From: Acidobacteriia bacterium UBA6623
GTDB taxonomy: Bacteria > Acidobacteriota > Terriglobia > Bryobacterales > UBA6623
DNA length: 64,000 nt
Direction: 5' to 3'
NCBI GenBank assembly: GCA_002433055.1
Contig: DJHJ01000014.1
Location: 1-64,000, forward strand
This document shows, in pieces, positions 18,493-27,680 of the stretch. Within the stretch, counting starts at the first letter, position 1, and each line of letters starts with the position of its first letter. The notes under the pieces were generated by a model. That model ran no database searches. It was given only the letters and a program-made list of their open reading frames with translations, and was not told the origin of the DNA. The translations under genes were made by a program, and so were the position numbers.

Positions 18493-19623
18493 TTAGATGC
18501 AAGGGGGAAATAGTGCAAAAAACTCCAGACGTTTCGAGCCTATTCGACGAAAACGATGTGGTACGGCAGCACGTGGCTGTGTCACCAGAAACTCATCGCC
18601 GGCTTTGATTGGCATGTTCTCCAATTGACCTTGTCCACTCCAAATCAAAAAAGCATAGGGTGAAGACTCTTGTAGGGAAATCTCTTGCTCTACGCACACT
18701 AGTTTGCCGCTGAATTTTGAGGTGACATGTGGGGGAAAAATCCAATTCTGCCAACCGCCCGAATTTTCACCCTCAATTCTTTCAGGGATTAAGGAATTTG
18801 TTTCTATTATTTTCGATGAAGTAGCGTTTTTCATGGCAACAAATTGCAATGATTCTTCTATGCTCGTAAACCCCGGATGGGTTTGTTCGGGTGTTTTACG
18901 TCTGTCCATGAACTCCCACTCCAAGTGGAGTGAAACATCGGATGGCTGCTGGATTTCAAGTGTTAATGCTGTACCTGGTCGGTGAGGTACTCCAGCCGGT
19001 ACGTACATCCCCTGTCCAAAGACCTGGGTAGCCACCGGCGATAGCTCCAGTGCACATTCACCGCCGCGGGATATCGCTCTGGCTAAATCATCAAGTGTTA
19101 CGCCTGGGTGCAGCCCCAGGTGAGTGTAAGGGGTTGGCCCTTTTGGTTGGTGTGGAAAATAGTAAGCTTCCTCTTTTCCCCATTTATGCTGTGAAAAATG
19201 CTTCGGATGGTTACGAACATCTTCATCGCGAACGTGAAAGTGAAATACGAGAGGAAAATGTGGGTCGAGAATTTTGCTTAGCACCGGAAAGCCCCCCCCG
19301 TACTTTTTTGTCAAACCCTCACCCAAAATTTCAGGCGCGCGCACTCTAAGTGCATCTCGCAGTGTCAGCGGTAGTCCCCGAAATTCAAGCAGGCTAAGGC
19401 CTTCTCCAGGAGCCGGGTTGACGTGTGATGCTTCCACTGTTGAGGCAATCCATCGTTCTGGTATCCAGCGTCCAACCGTGGGTTGATAAGTGTCTCCCGG
19501 GTGCTTACCTAAGCCGAGCCGAGCATGGTCCATGTAGTAGCGTGTTACGAAGTTAGGCTTAAGCTTAAGAAAACCTTCTGTCTCCTTCAGCACCGTGTCA
19601 ACTTGTGACTCCAACTCATTCAT
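18493..19623 (-). CDS. Mannose-6-phosphate isomerase-like cupin protein
   Basis: A protein of about 376 residues with two cupin-like halves, resembling class I phosphomannose isomerases in layout. FHFHVRDEDVRNHPKHFSQ followed by GKEEAYYFP occupies the place of the metal-binding cupin motif, and GMYVPAGVPHRPG is the second. The canonical phosphomannose isomerase substrate motif is not intact, so the sugar or sugar-phosphate substrate is uncertain. ATG 19623 is chosen; GTG 19635 is open in frame. It is divergent from the Old-Yellow-Enzyme gene, with a 100-base intergenic region holding both promoters. Confidence 0.65.
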   Translation of the reverse strand: MNELESQVDTVLKETEGFLKLKPNFVTRYYMDHARLGLGKHPGDTYQPTVGRWIPERWIASTVEASHVNPAPGEGLSLLEFRGLPLTLRDALRVRAPEILGEGLTKKYGGGFPVLSKILDPHFPLVFHFHVRDEDVRNHPKHFSQHKWGKEEAYYFPHQPKGPTPYTHLGLHPGVTLDDLARAISRGGECALELSPVATQVFGQGMYVPAGVPHRPGTALTLEIQQPSDVSLHLEWEFMDRRKTPEQTHPGFTSIEESLQFVAMKNATSSKIIETNSLIPERIEGENSGGWQNWIFPPHVTSKFSGKLVCVEQEISLQESSPYAFLIWSGQGQLENMPIKAGDEFLVTQPRAAVPHRFRRIGSKRLEFFALFPPCI

Positions 19624-19680
19624 AATTGCTCGCACAGTAAAACTTAAGCCCTAAGAGTCGCACACATCCAGATCAGAGGT

Positions 19681-19686
19681 TAGAAT
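19681..19686 (+). promoter_or_regulatory. Possible -10 box for the OYE gene
   Basis: TAGAAT lies 38 bases before the ATG at 19724. A weak TCGCAC (19658-19663) sits 17 bases upstream. The match is only moderate. Confidence 0.25.
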
Positions 19687-19723
19687 CAAGACTCTAGATC
19701 AGGACGGAATTGCTAACAATCAC

Positions 19724-21178
19724 ATGTCTCAGTACCCCAGAGTTGCTTCTTTCAAAAGTGTCACAGCTTTCCGTGAACATTTGCGAGCCCTTAAACTTTC
19801 GATTGAATGTGACGACACTATCTTGTCAGCTCCTGACTCTCCTCTTGCCAGTGGTCTTGATGTCGATGGATTCCAGATCTCTAACCGGTGGGTGATACAT
19901 CCCATGGAAGGTTGGGATGCGGAGGAAAACGGCAATGTGAGTGAGTTAGTTCGCCGTCGCTGGCGCAATTTTGGGCGTAGTGGAGCGAAATGGATTTGGG
20001 GAGGTGAAGCTATGGCAGTGCTTCCCGAAGCACGTGCCAATCCTCGACAGCTTGTTATAAACGACAAGACCAGGGATGGACTAGCTCGCTTACACGATGA
20101 ATTGCTCGCCACACATTGCGCAGAGTTTGGCACTGTTGGAGATTTATTGGTTGGGTTTCAGCTTACACACTCAGGGAGATTTTCGCGCCCTACGACTACT
20201 GGTCACGCCCCAAAAATTCTCTATCGGCATCCAATTTTAGACAGCAAGTTCAATTTACCCGAAGATCACCCAATATTAAGCGACGACGAAATTGCTCGGA
20301 TTGTTGATCATTTTATCAGTGCGGCACGTGTGGCCGAGCAGTGTGGTGTTAAGTTCGTTGACGTTAAGCACTGCCATGGTTATTTGGGTCACGAGTTTTT
20401 GAGTGCCTATTCACGCCCCGGCCCTTATGGAGGGTCACTCGAAAACCGCACCCGTTTTTTGCGTGAAGTAGTAGCTGGTATTCGTGCTACTACATCGCTA
20501 AAGATTGCGGTCCGTTTAAGCGCGTTCGATTTTGTCCCTTTTTGTCCAGATCCTGATCAACAAGAAGGAACAAAACTAGGCCCCGGCATTCCAGAACACT
20601 ACGAATCAGATTCATACGAGTACGCTTTTGGGGCTAATCGAGAAGATCCAGTCCATTACAAACTTGGTGAAGCCGAAGAATTTCTCAAAGTTCTTCGTGG
20701 GCTCGGCATACGCATGGTCAACATCTCAGCGGGTAGTCCCTACTGCAATCCACACATACAACGTCCGGCACTTTTTCCACCATCTGATGGTTATCAGCCT
20801 CCAGAAGATCCTCTAGTTGGTTGCGCTCGACAGATTAACTTCACAGCTGAAATAAAGAAACGTTTTCCAGATCTCGTAATTGTTGGTACTGCTTACTCCT
20901 ATCTACAGGATTATTTACCGCATGTGGCGCAGTGGGCAGTCCGGACTGGTCGTACGGATGCTGTAGGCCTTGGACGTATGGTGCTAGCATATCCGACGCT
21001 ACCGAGTGATACGCTTCATAAAGGCTGCTTCGAGAGCAAGCTGCTATGTAGAACCTTCAGCGATTGTACAACCGGTCCACGCAGTGGACTTGTTTCCGGT
21101 TGCTATCCATTGGATCCTTATTACCGCCGACGTCCCGAAGCCCAAGAACTCAAGCAAATTAAAGCCAAATTTCTTTAG
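19724..21178 (+). CDS. NADH:flavin oxidoreductase, Old Yellow Enzyme family
   Basis: A 484-residue FMN-dependent TIM barrel. The family landmarks are clear: the start SNRWVIHPMEGWDA, GFQLTHSGRFSRP, the active-site segment KHCHGYLGHEFLS followed by RPGPYGGSLENRTRF, and the phosphate-binding GLGRMVLAYP near the end. The C-terminus has cysteines around CRTFSDCTTGP but no second FAD/NADPH domain as in 2,4-dienoyl-CoA reductase, so it is a single-domain enzyme. It probably reduces an activated alkene; the substrate is unknown. It converges on a DUF2203 gene. Confidence 0.85.
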   Translation: MSQYPRVASFKSVTAFREHLRALKLSIECDDTILSAPDSPLASGLDVDGFQISNRWVIHPMEGWDAEENGNVSELVRRRWRNFGRSGAKWIWGGEAMAVLPEARANPRQLVINDKTRDGLARLHDELLATHCAEFGTVGDLLVGFQLTHSGRFSRPTTTGHAPKILYRHPILDSKFNLPEDHPILSDDEIARIVDHFISAARVAEQCGVKFVDVKHCHGYLGHEFLSAYSRPGPYGGSLENRTRFLREVVAGIRATTSLKIAVRLSAFDFVPFCPDPDQQEGTKLGPGIPEHYESDSYEYAFGANREDPVHYKLGEAEEFLKVLRGLGIRMVNISAGSPYCNPHIQRPALFPPSDGYQPPEDPLVGCARQINFTAEIKKRFPDLVIVGTAYSYLQDYLPHVAQWAVRTGRTDAVGLGRMVLAYPTLPSDTLHKGCFESKLLCRTFSDCTTGPRSGLVSGCYPLDPYYRRRPEAQELKQIKAKFL

Positions 21179-21199
21179 CTAGTACTGCTGATGAAAGGG

Positions 21200-21640
21200 T
21201 TAATTTGGTTTGCACTCTTTTGCATGCGGCCCAAAGCGGTCTAAGATTGGCTGCCGTCCGGCAAAACCGTCATCGATACTGTGCCAAAAATCGATTCGCG
21301 GTTCGCCTAATTTCCAACACAAGTAGACTTCTCGATCTTCGAGTGCGGCAGGGAAATCAACCAGACCAGTGTCAAGGTCTTTGATAAGACAACCTGTTTG
21401 TTGGACAGAATCAACAGCTTCGCGCAGTTGTTGGATCGCTGCCTCCTTCTGGCAACGTTGCTCGAGTACGGTACCGGGGTTAATGTCGGCACCTCCTGAG
21501 AAGTGTATTTTCGTGGAGATCTCTTCCAGTTGCTTGTCTATTTGCGAGGCTTTATGCTTCGCGGCCATCGCTTGATTCAATTGCTGCTCAATGAGTGGAA
21601 TTGCAAGCTCGGCTTCTTCCAAGGTAAATAATTTTGACAT
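21200..21640 (-). CDS. DUF2203 family protein
   Basis: A 146-residue protein matching DUF2203. It has an N-terminal helical segment beginning LFTLEEAELAIPLIE, a coiled-coil-like middle, and the conserved C-terminal part DLDTGLVDFPAALEDREVYLCW, then GEPRIDFWH and DDGFAGRQPI. The family is widespread and of unknown function, predicted to be cytoplasmic. It is monocistronic here. Confidence 0.8.
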   Translation of the reverse strand: MSKLFTLEEAELAIPLIEQQLNQAMAAKHKASQIDKQLEEISTKIHFSGGADINPGTVLEQRCQKEAAIQQLREAVDSVQQTGCLIKDLDTGLVDFPAALEDREVYLCWKLGEPRIDFWHSIDDGFAGRQPILDRFGPHAKECKPN

Positions 21641-21782
21641 TAGTCAAGTTGTCCAACGCAAGATCAACTTCCTGTTTAGCCTAAGTTTAATAAAAACCAA
21701 TAGGTAGAGGCAAAACTTACGTTTTTGTGGTGACTCTAGTGCCGAAGAGCTAAGGTGTGTTTTCTGTGATTGATTCTTGCGC

Positions 21783-21788
21783 TATAAT
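21783..21788 (+). promoter_or_regulatory. Consensus -10 box upstream of the DUF3500 gene
   Basis: A perfect TATAAT lies 38 bases before the start codon at 21827. The -35 region at the expected distance (TTTTCT or TTTCTG, 21760-21766) is weak. A strong ribosome-binding site, GGAGAGGAG, follows at about 21812-21820. Confidence 0.45.
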
Positions 21789-21826
21789 CACCCCGATACG
21801 GCCTTTTATGGTGGAGAGGAGTTTCT

Positions 21827-23053
21827 ATGAGAAAAAACGGGTTGGTGCGAGCTGCACTTGTTCTTGTATGCGCTGGAGCAATGGGAGCTGCCTACCATGT
21901 GACGAAGACAGAAACATTGATGGCCGAATCAGCAACACTACTGGTCGATTCGCTCAACAGGTTTCAGAGGGGTTATACAGTTTTTCCGTTCACGGCATCT
22001 CATCGCAGTGAGTGGCATTACTTTCCGGAAAGTGGCTTTTACTCTCTGTATGGCCACGGTCGAAACGGCATCACATTCAATCAAATGGACTCCAAACAAG
22101 CACACTTTGCGAATGCTCTCTTGGGAGCAGGGCTCAGCAGCAGTGGTTTTGTGAAAGCCAAGAAGGTCATGGCGCTTGAGGAAATTGTCCGAGTAATTGA
22201 GGATGACACGACAGGCTGGCGTGATGCCAATCTGTACCATTTCACGATCTTTGGAGACCCGAAAACACAAGGTAGCACATGGGGGTGGCGTGTTGAAGGC
22301 CATCATCTTTCTCTGAACTACACAATCAAAAATGGGCAAGTAGTTTCATCTACACCGACTTTTTTTGGGGCAAACCCTCACGAGATTGCTCAAGGCCCCC
22401 ACAAAGGGTTCAGAGTTCTGAGCAATGAAGAGGATGCAGCAGCTGATTTACTGCAGTCACTAGATGCGAAACAGACCAAGATGGCAATCTTTGGGGGTAT
22501 AGCACCCTATGACATCATTACACTGGCGGACAAGCGCATTGTGTTGAGTGGTAAGGAGCAGCGTAGTGGTCCGGCTGGTCAGTTCACCACCGACACTCAC
22601 AACGCTACTGTAGCCCAGAGACGCGCCGAACTTGATGGCAAACCACAAGGCATAGCGGCATCAAAGTTGACAGACGAACAGTATGAGAAGCTGTTGCAGG
22701 TGATAGCCGTCTATGCCAACAACATGCCACAAGACGTTGCTGCCAAACGCATGGAAGTTGCGCGTGCTACTCCGAGAGATCAGCTGTATTTTGGATGGAT
22801 GGGGCGTCCGGATCGAGTTGCCGCTCAACCGGTTGAAATTGGAGGTCGCACCACTGGAAACCGAGAAAAGAATGGTAACTACTATCGTGTACAGTCTCCG
22901 ACGTTTTTAATAGAATACTCCAACGCACAGAACCAAAGTAATCATAGCCATTCAGTGTGGCGTGATTTCGAAAATGACTTTGGGGCTGATCTTTTAGCAC
23001 TACACTATCAGCAGTTTGATCACAGTCTACCTGCCGCTGAGAGTGCGGACTAA
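21827..23053 (+). CDS. DUF3500 domain-containing exported protein
   Basis: A 408-residue protein with a signal-peptide-like hydrophobic N-terminus (AALVLVCAGAMGAA). The body matches DUF3500: the WHYFPESGF segment, LYHFTIFGDPK, WGWRVEGHHLSLNYTI with FFGANPHEI, and a C-terminal YYRVQSPTFLIEY followed by HSHSVWRD. The conserved histidine-rich segments suggest metal binding, but no function is established for the family. Good ribosome-binding site (GGAGAGGAG). It is monocistronic with its own promoter. Confidence 0.85.
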   Translation: MRKNGLVRAALVLVCAGAMGAAYHVTKTETLMAESATLLVDSLNRFQRGYTVFPFTASHRSEWHYFPESGFYSLYGHGRNGITFNQMDSKQAHFANALLGAGLSSSGFVKAKKVMALEEIVRVIEDDTTGWRDANLYHFTIFGDPKTQGSTWGWRVEGHHLSLNYTIKNGQVVSSTPTFFGANPHEIAQGPHKGFRVLSNEEDAAADLLQSLDAKQTKMAIFGGIAPYDIITLADKRIVLSGKEQRSGPAGQFTTDTHNATVAQRRAELDGKPQGIAASKLTDEQYEKLLQVIAVYANNMPQDVAAKRMEVARATPRDQLYFGWMGRPDRVAAQPVEIGGRTTGNREKNGNYYRVQSPTFLIEYSNAQNQSNHSHSVWRDFENDFGADLLALHYQQFDHSLPAAESAD

Positions 23054-23204
23054 CCCACCGGAAGTTCTGTGAAGTGTGACGGACAGAGTAACATCTGATA
23101 CAAAGTGGGCCATCTATGAACTTAGACCGAGGAACTGGCTTCGGTGACGGGGATACTTGACAGGGTTAGCCGCAGTTTAAATTCACAATCGGTCATCCAG
23201 TAAA

Positions 23205-23915
23205 ATGAGAGTCTCTGCTATTATTCCAGCTGCCGGCCTTGGAACCCGTATGGGGAAGGTCTCAGATGAAACTGCCGGCGCCAGTCGAAAGCAGTTCCTA
23301 TTACTCAACGGCGAGCCGGTTTTGCTTCACACGGTCCGCAAATTTGTGGCTGCTCCGTCCACCGGAGAGATTTTAATTGCCTTACTTCCAGAGGATCTCG
23401 AAGTGTTTCGCGAACAATTAGAGCAACAAGAATATGCAACACCGGTAAGACTGGTTGTCGGAGGCCGAAACCGCCAAGAGTCAGTTGGAAACTGTCTAGC
23501 ACTGGTCCAGGAAGATACTGAAGTAGTCGTTGTACATGATGCCGTTCGTCCATTTGTCACTGTTGCTCAAATAGAGCAGATTATAGATGAGGCTGGAGAC
23601 AAAGGAGCGGTAATTTTCGGTGTACCACCTGTTGATACGGTAAAGAGAGTGGAGCGAACATTAGTACAATCCACCCTGTTTCGTGAACAGATAGTGCTAG
23701 CACAGACTCCACAGGCTTTTCGTCTTGCACTGTTACGTACAGCCTTTAAACAAGCTGAGGTTGATCACTTTATTGGAACAGACGAAGCAAGCCTGGTTGA
23801 GCATCTAGGGGAGGACGTTCATGTGTTACTCGGTAGCGACCGCAACATCAAAATTACAAAACCAACTGATTTGTCTTTAGCTTCTCTGTTTCACCAAGAA
23901 CAAACGAATCCATAG
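23205..23915 (+). CDS. ispD: 2-C-methyl-D-erythritol 4-phosphate cytidylyltransferase IspD
   Basis: A 236-residue nucleotidyltransferase of the MEP isoprenoid pathway. The CTP-binding loop is PAAGLGTRMG (8-17), followed after a short insertion by RKQFLLLNG. VVVHDAVRPFV and the C-terminal TDEASLVE and IKITKPTDL are typical of IspD. It forms CDP-ME from MEP and CTP. It is followed 74 bases later by ispF, which acts two steps down the same pathway, so the pair is probably one transcription unit. Confidence 0.95.
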   Translation: MRVSAIIPAAGLGTRMGKVSDETAGASRKQFLLLNGEPVLLHTVRKFVAAPSTGEILIALLPEDLEVFREQLEQQEYATPVRLVVGGRNRQESVGNCLALVQEDTEVVVVHDAVRPFVTVAQIEQIIDEAGDKGAVIFGVPPVDTVKRVERTLVQSTLFREQIVLAQTPQAFRLALLRTAFKQAEVDHFIGTDEASLVEHLGEDVHVLLGSDRNIKITKPTDLSLASLFHQEQTNP

Positions 23916-23989
23916 GTAATCACAGTGTTTGGACAGGCTATGTTTTCAGAGATCTCGCGAATTCCAGTGGTGGTAATTAAGGTTCTACT

Positions 23990-24490
23990 ATGAATCAGGA
24001 ATTTTACAGCGGAATTGGATATGATTCTCATCGCTTGGTTGAAGGTCGCACGTTAGTACTGGGAGGCGTTTCAATCCCTTTTGAGAAGGGCCCAGAGGGT
24101 CATTCAGATGGCGATATTATTTTTCACGCTTTGACGGATGCTCTACTTGGAGCTGCAGCGCTCGGTGATATTGGGCAGTTCTTCGCAGATTCGGACGAAC
24201 GCTGGAAGGACGCGAAGAGCGCGATATTTCTCAAACATGCCGTTGAGGAAGTGCGTGTCCGTGGCTACCGGATTGTAAATGTCGATGTTACTGTTGTGCT
24301 CGAGGAACCAAGACTGACACCATTCCGCGACCGCATTCGCAATAGTGTTGCCACTGTGCTTGAAATTGCTGTCCGTCGTGTTAGCATCAAAGCCAAAACC
24401 GCTGAAGGACTCGGTGCGGTCGGCGAAGGAAGATCGACTGAGGCGTATGCAGTTGCTATGATCGCAAGATCTGAGTCGAGTGACGAGTGA
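23990..24490 (+). CDS. ispF: 2-C-methyl-D-erythritol 2,4-cyclodiphosphate synthase IspF
   Basis: A 166-residue trimeric enzyme that cyclises CDP-ME 2-phosphate to MEcPP. The zinc-binding D12 and H14 are in GYDSHRLVEG, and the third ligand is the histidine in SDGDIIFHAL. AKTAEGLGAVGEG near the C-terminus binds the cytidine. Length and motifs are normal. It is separate from ispD, not fused to it as in some bacteria. Confidence 0.96.
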   Translation: MNQEFYSGIGYDSHRLVEGRTLVLGGVSIPFEKGPEGHSDGDIIFHALTDALLGAAALGDIGQFFADSDERWKDAKSAIFLKHAVEEVRVRGYRIVNVDVTVVLEEPRLTPFRDRIRNSVATVLEIAVRRVSIKAKTAEGLGAVGEGRSTEAYAVAMIARSESSDE

Positions 24491-24557
24491 TTTTGCCAAA
24501 AATCTGATTCCATTTCAGTGAAGGATTTGTTTGCGATTTTTAGGACGTCCAGTCGGT

Positions 24558-24566
24558 TGCTATACT
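24558..24566 (+). promoter_or_regulatory. Possible extended -10 promoter for gltX
   Basis: TGCTATACT has the TGn extension plus a 5/6 match to TATAAT, 35 bases before the gltX ATG at 24602. No convincing -35 is present, which is tolerated by extended -10 promoters. Confidence 0.4.
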
Positions 24567-24601
24567 GGCGGGTTAGGTGATTTTTTCTTCCGGTCGTCCT
24601 T

Positions 24602-26050
24602 ATGACACGAGTTCGCTTTGCCCCTGCACCAACCGGATTTCTACACATCGGCGGCGCAAGAACCTATATTTTTAACTGGCTATTTGCTCGGCAACAAGGC
24701 GGCAAAGTAGTACTGCGGATTGATGATACCGACGTAGAACGTAGCACCAAAGAAGCCATCAAGTCGATCATCAGCGGGCTTTTGTTTCTTGAGTTACCTT
24801 GGGACGAGACCTACTATCAGTCCGGTGCACGTGAGTTTCACGACAAAGGCGCGGAACGGCTTCTTGTCACCGGTGCTGCCTACCGTGATTTCACGCCCCC
24901 CCGTGTCGATCCCAGCTCCACGGAAAAACAGGTCTCACCCTGGTTGGCAAACCCTGGAATGCGTGAACTCAGCGGTGAAGAAAGTCGTCGACGGGCAGAA
25001 GCTGGAGAGCCTTTTGTCTTACGCTTCCGAGTACCTCGTGAATCGGGCCGCATACTCGAGTTCCAAGATATGATCTTTGGGAGTCAGTCTCGTGCTATAG
25101 AGGACATCGAAGACTTTGCGCTATGCCGTAGCGACGGGTCACCAACATACCATTTAGCTTCTTGTGTTGATGATGTAGAGTTGGAGATCAGTCACGTCAT
25201 TCGAGGACAGGATCACCTGACCAATACATTCAAGCACATACTGCTATTCGAGGCACTCGATTTCAACCCACCAACTTTCGGACATTTACCTCTACTGTTG
25301 GGCCCTGACGGGTCGAAACTTTCAAAACGCAAACATGGTCCGGTTGTAAGCCTGACGACTTATCGCGACAGAGGTTTTCTTGGACATGGGTTGGTGAACT
25401 ATCTTAGTTTGCTTGGTTGGTCAGCCAAAGATGATCGAGAGATCTTTACTCTTGATGAGCTACTTGAAACGTTTTCCATTAGCGGCATTCAACGTGGTAA
25501 TGCTGTGGTTACGTTTGACGAGTCCGACGATCAGAACTGGGCGGACCCGAAGGCATTGTGGGTTAATGGCCAGCACTTACGCACAATCGACGTTGAAGAC
25601 CTGGCTCATTATATTGAAAAACACCTCCTTGCCGAAGATATGTGGAACCCTGATTTTGTTGGTGAGGGGCGCGACCGAATGATCGCAACAGTAGACATGC
25701 TTCGTACGCGCTACGTTACCCTCCGTGATTTTATTGAAAAAGGGGCAGCATATTTTTCGGATGAGTTTGCGATTGAGGAGAAAGCTCGCAAAAATCTTGA
25801 TAAGGGGGATGCGCGTACATTACTGCACGAATTGGCCAAACGATTCAAGTCTTATGATGAAGATACTTTTAATGAGGATAATGTTGAGAAAGAAGTAAGA
25901 GGTCTAGCAGCTGAACGGGGTGTCAAGCCTGGGCTGATTATCAATGCATCACGTGCAGCACTAACTGGACAATCAGTGGGTCCAAGTGCCTTTTGGATCT
26001 TTATTGCACTTGGGCTTGAACATGTGATTAAGAGATTGGAGCAGGCTTAA
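24602..26050 (+). CDS. gltX: Glutamyl-tRNA synthetase
   Basis: A 482-residue class I aminoacyl-tRNA synthetase. The HIGH signature reads HIGG (15-18) after RFAPAPTGFL, and the KMSKS loop is SKLSKRKHG (238-246). The catalytic fold and the C-terminal helical anticodon-binding domain are complete. It charges tRNA-Glu; whether it also mischarges tRNA-Gln cannot be judged. Its TAA overlaps the ATG of the next gene by one base, so the carbamoyltransferase is translationally coupled. Confidence 0.97.
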   Translation: MTRVRFAPAPTGFLHIGGARTYIFNWLFARQQGGKVVLRIDDTDVERSTKEAIKSIISGLLFLELPWDETYYQSGAREFHDKGAERLLVTGAAYRDFTPPRVDPSSTEKQVSPWLANPGMRELSGEESRRRAEAGEPFVLRFRVPRESGRILEFQDMIFGSQSRAIEDIEDFALCRSDGSPTYHLASCVDDVELEISHVIRGQDHLTNTFKHILLFEALDFNPPTFGHLPLLLGPDGSKLSKRKHGPVVSLTTYRDRGFLGHGLVNYLSLLGWSAKDDREIFTLDELLETFSISGIQRGNAVVTFDESDDQNWADPKALWVNGQHLRTIDVEDLAHYIEKHLLAEDMWNPDFVGEGRDRMIATVDMLRTRYVTLRDFIEKGAAYFSDEFAIEEKARKNLDKGDARTLLHELAKRFKSYDEDTFNEDNVEKEVRGLAAERGVKPGLIINASRAALTGQSVGPSAFWIFIALGLEHVIKRLEQA

Positions 26051-27627
26051 TGTGGGCTTTGGGTATAGGTGGGTTATTGCATGATGGCGCGGCAGCATTG
26101 CTTCATCATGGTGAAGTCGTTGCTGCTATTGAAGAAGAAAAACTTTCGCGACGACCACATGGTGGTGGTTTACCTCAATACGCAATAGACGCCTGTCTTG
26201 ACATTGCGGGTGTTGATTTTGAGCAACTAGATTGCGTAGTCTTGGCTCGACCACTGGGCGCTCCAGAGGGTTCACCGTTCCATCTTCATGTGAAGTCTCT
26301 ATTTCCCAAAAGTCGCATTGTCATTGCCGATCACCACGTTGCTCATGCAGCTGCGGCATTCTACCCTTCTCCTTTTGAGCAGTCCAAAGTTCTGACTCTA
26401 GACCGACGTGGTGACATGCGTTCCGGGGCATGGTGGAACGCTGAGGGTCCTCGCCTTAGTCTGGTGGATGAACTCTATGCTTCTGATTCACCAGCCGCTT
26501 TCTACAGTCGAGTGACGGAGCTTCTCGGGTTTCGTGCTGATCGAGAAGAACACAAAGTGCAATGGCTTTCTCGAGCCGGAGGGACACGTTTTGTGGAACC
26601 AATGATTGAAATGATGGGTGGAGCCTCATCAACACGACCCCAAGTAGACCACTCCTATTTCGATCCTGCACGGAACACGCGAGGTGGTTTCAGTGACCGA
26701 TTTTTTAAACAGTTAGGGATCAGTTCCAGTGACCGATTTTCAGACGAAGTGCGAGCGGATCTTGCTTCTGGTTTGCAGAGCGCGGTTGAGGCCGTCTTTC
26801 TCAGAATGGTTGGTGAAGGAGAAAATCTTTGTTTGGGGGGTGGGTTAGCGATGAACTCACTCTTGATCGAAGCAGTCGAACGCTCTGGCAAATTCAAAAA
26901 TGTATGGGTACAGCCGGTTGCTGGCAATGCTGGGACGGCAATTGGGTGCGCTTTCCACGCATGGCATCACGTTTTTCGACAATCCGAGCGAAAACCACTA
27001 GGAACGCTGTGCCTGGGTCCGTCCTATGATCGCGAACAGGTAAAGAGGATTCTCGAGAATTGTAAACTTCGCTTCCAGTATCTCATGACCACTGATGAGT
27101 TGATTAAAACTGCTGTTGGCAAGTTAGACGATCATCAAATTGTTGCGTGGTTTCAAGGACGGATGGAGTTTGGCCCACGAGCTTTAGGGAACCGTAGCAT
27201 CTTAGCTTCTCCACTGAACCCATATTCAACTGAGAACCTCAACGTCTACATAAAACACCGTGAACCATTTCGGAAATTTGCTGCCTCTGTTCCCGAGGAG
27301 TTGGCGTCAGAATATTTTGACTGTGGCACAAATGCACGTCATCTCGCCACGGTTAGTCGGGTTAGGGAGCCACATCTTGAAACATTTAAGGCCGCACTGC
27401 TTGATGGAGACCGTATTCGCGTTCATGCAGTGTGCCGTGACGATAACCCCCTTTACTGGTCATTGCTGCATGCTGCTGGACAGTCCAGCGGCATGCCCGT
27501 ACTCTTTAACACCTCTTTTAACTTATTTGATGAGCCTTTAGTCAGTGATCCTCGTGCCGCCTTACGCAGTTTTTACGGTTCAGGGATCGACTCTCTATTT
27601 GTTAACCACTTTCTCTTGGAAAAGTAA
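26050..27627 (+). CDS. Carbamoyltransferase, NodU/CmcH-like
   Basis: A 525-residue two-domain protein. The N-terminal ASKHA-like domain has GLLHDGAAALLHHG, the EEEKLSRRPHGG segment and the metal-binding DHHVAHAAAAF near residue 100. The C-terminal YrdC-like domain contains FQGRMEFGPRALGNRSILASP, the best conserved family signature. The family O-carbamoylates hydroxyl groups of antibiotics, Nod factors or sugars using carbamoyl phosphate. The usual VDGxGE segment reads LDRRGDMRSGAW, so the active site may differ. No biosynthetic cluster surrounds it and the acceptor is unknown. It overlaps the gltX stop by one base. Confidence 0.85.
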   Translation: MWALGIGGLLHDGAAALLHHGEVVAAIEEEKLSRRPHGGGLPQYAIDACLDIAGVDFEQLDCVVLARPLGAPEGSPFHLHVKSLFPKSRIVIADHHVAHAAAAFYPSPFEQSKVLTLDRRGDMRSGAWWNAEGPRLSLVDELYASDSPAAFYSRVTELLGFRADREEHKVQWLSRAGGTRFVEPMIEMMGGASSTRPQVDHSYFDPARNTRGGFSDRFFKQLGISSSDRFSDEVRADLASGLQSAVEAVFLRMVGEGENLCLGGGLAMNSLLIEAVERSGKFKNVWVQPVAGNAGTAIGCAFHAWHHVFRQSERKPLGTLCLGPSYDREQVKRILENCKLRFQYLMTTDELIKTAVGKLDDHQIVAWFQGRMEFGPRALGNRSILASPLNPYSTENLNVYIKHREPFRKFAASVPEELASEYFDCGTNARHLATVSRVREPHLETFKAALLDGDRIRVHAVCRDDNPLYWSLLHAAGQSSGMPVLFNTSFNLFDEPLVSDPRAALRSFYGSGIDSLFVNHFLLEK

Positions 27628-27680
27628 TCATTTAGGCAACAAGCTGGCTGTCCAGGTTGTATTGGTTACCAACCCTGTAC

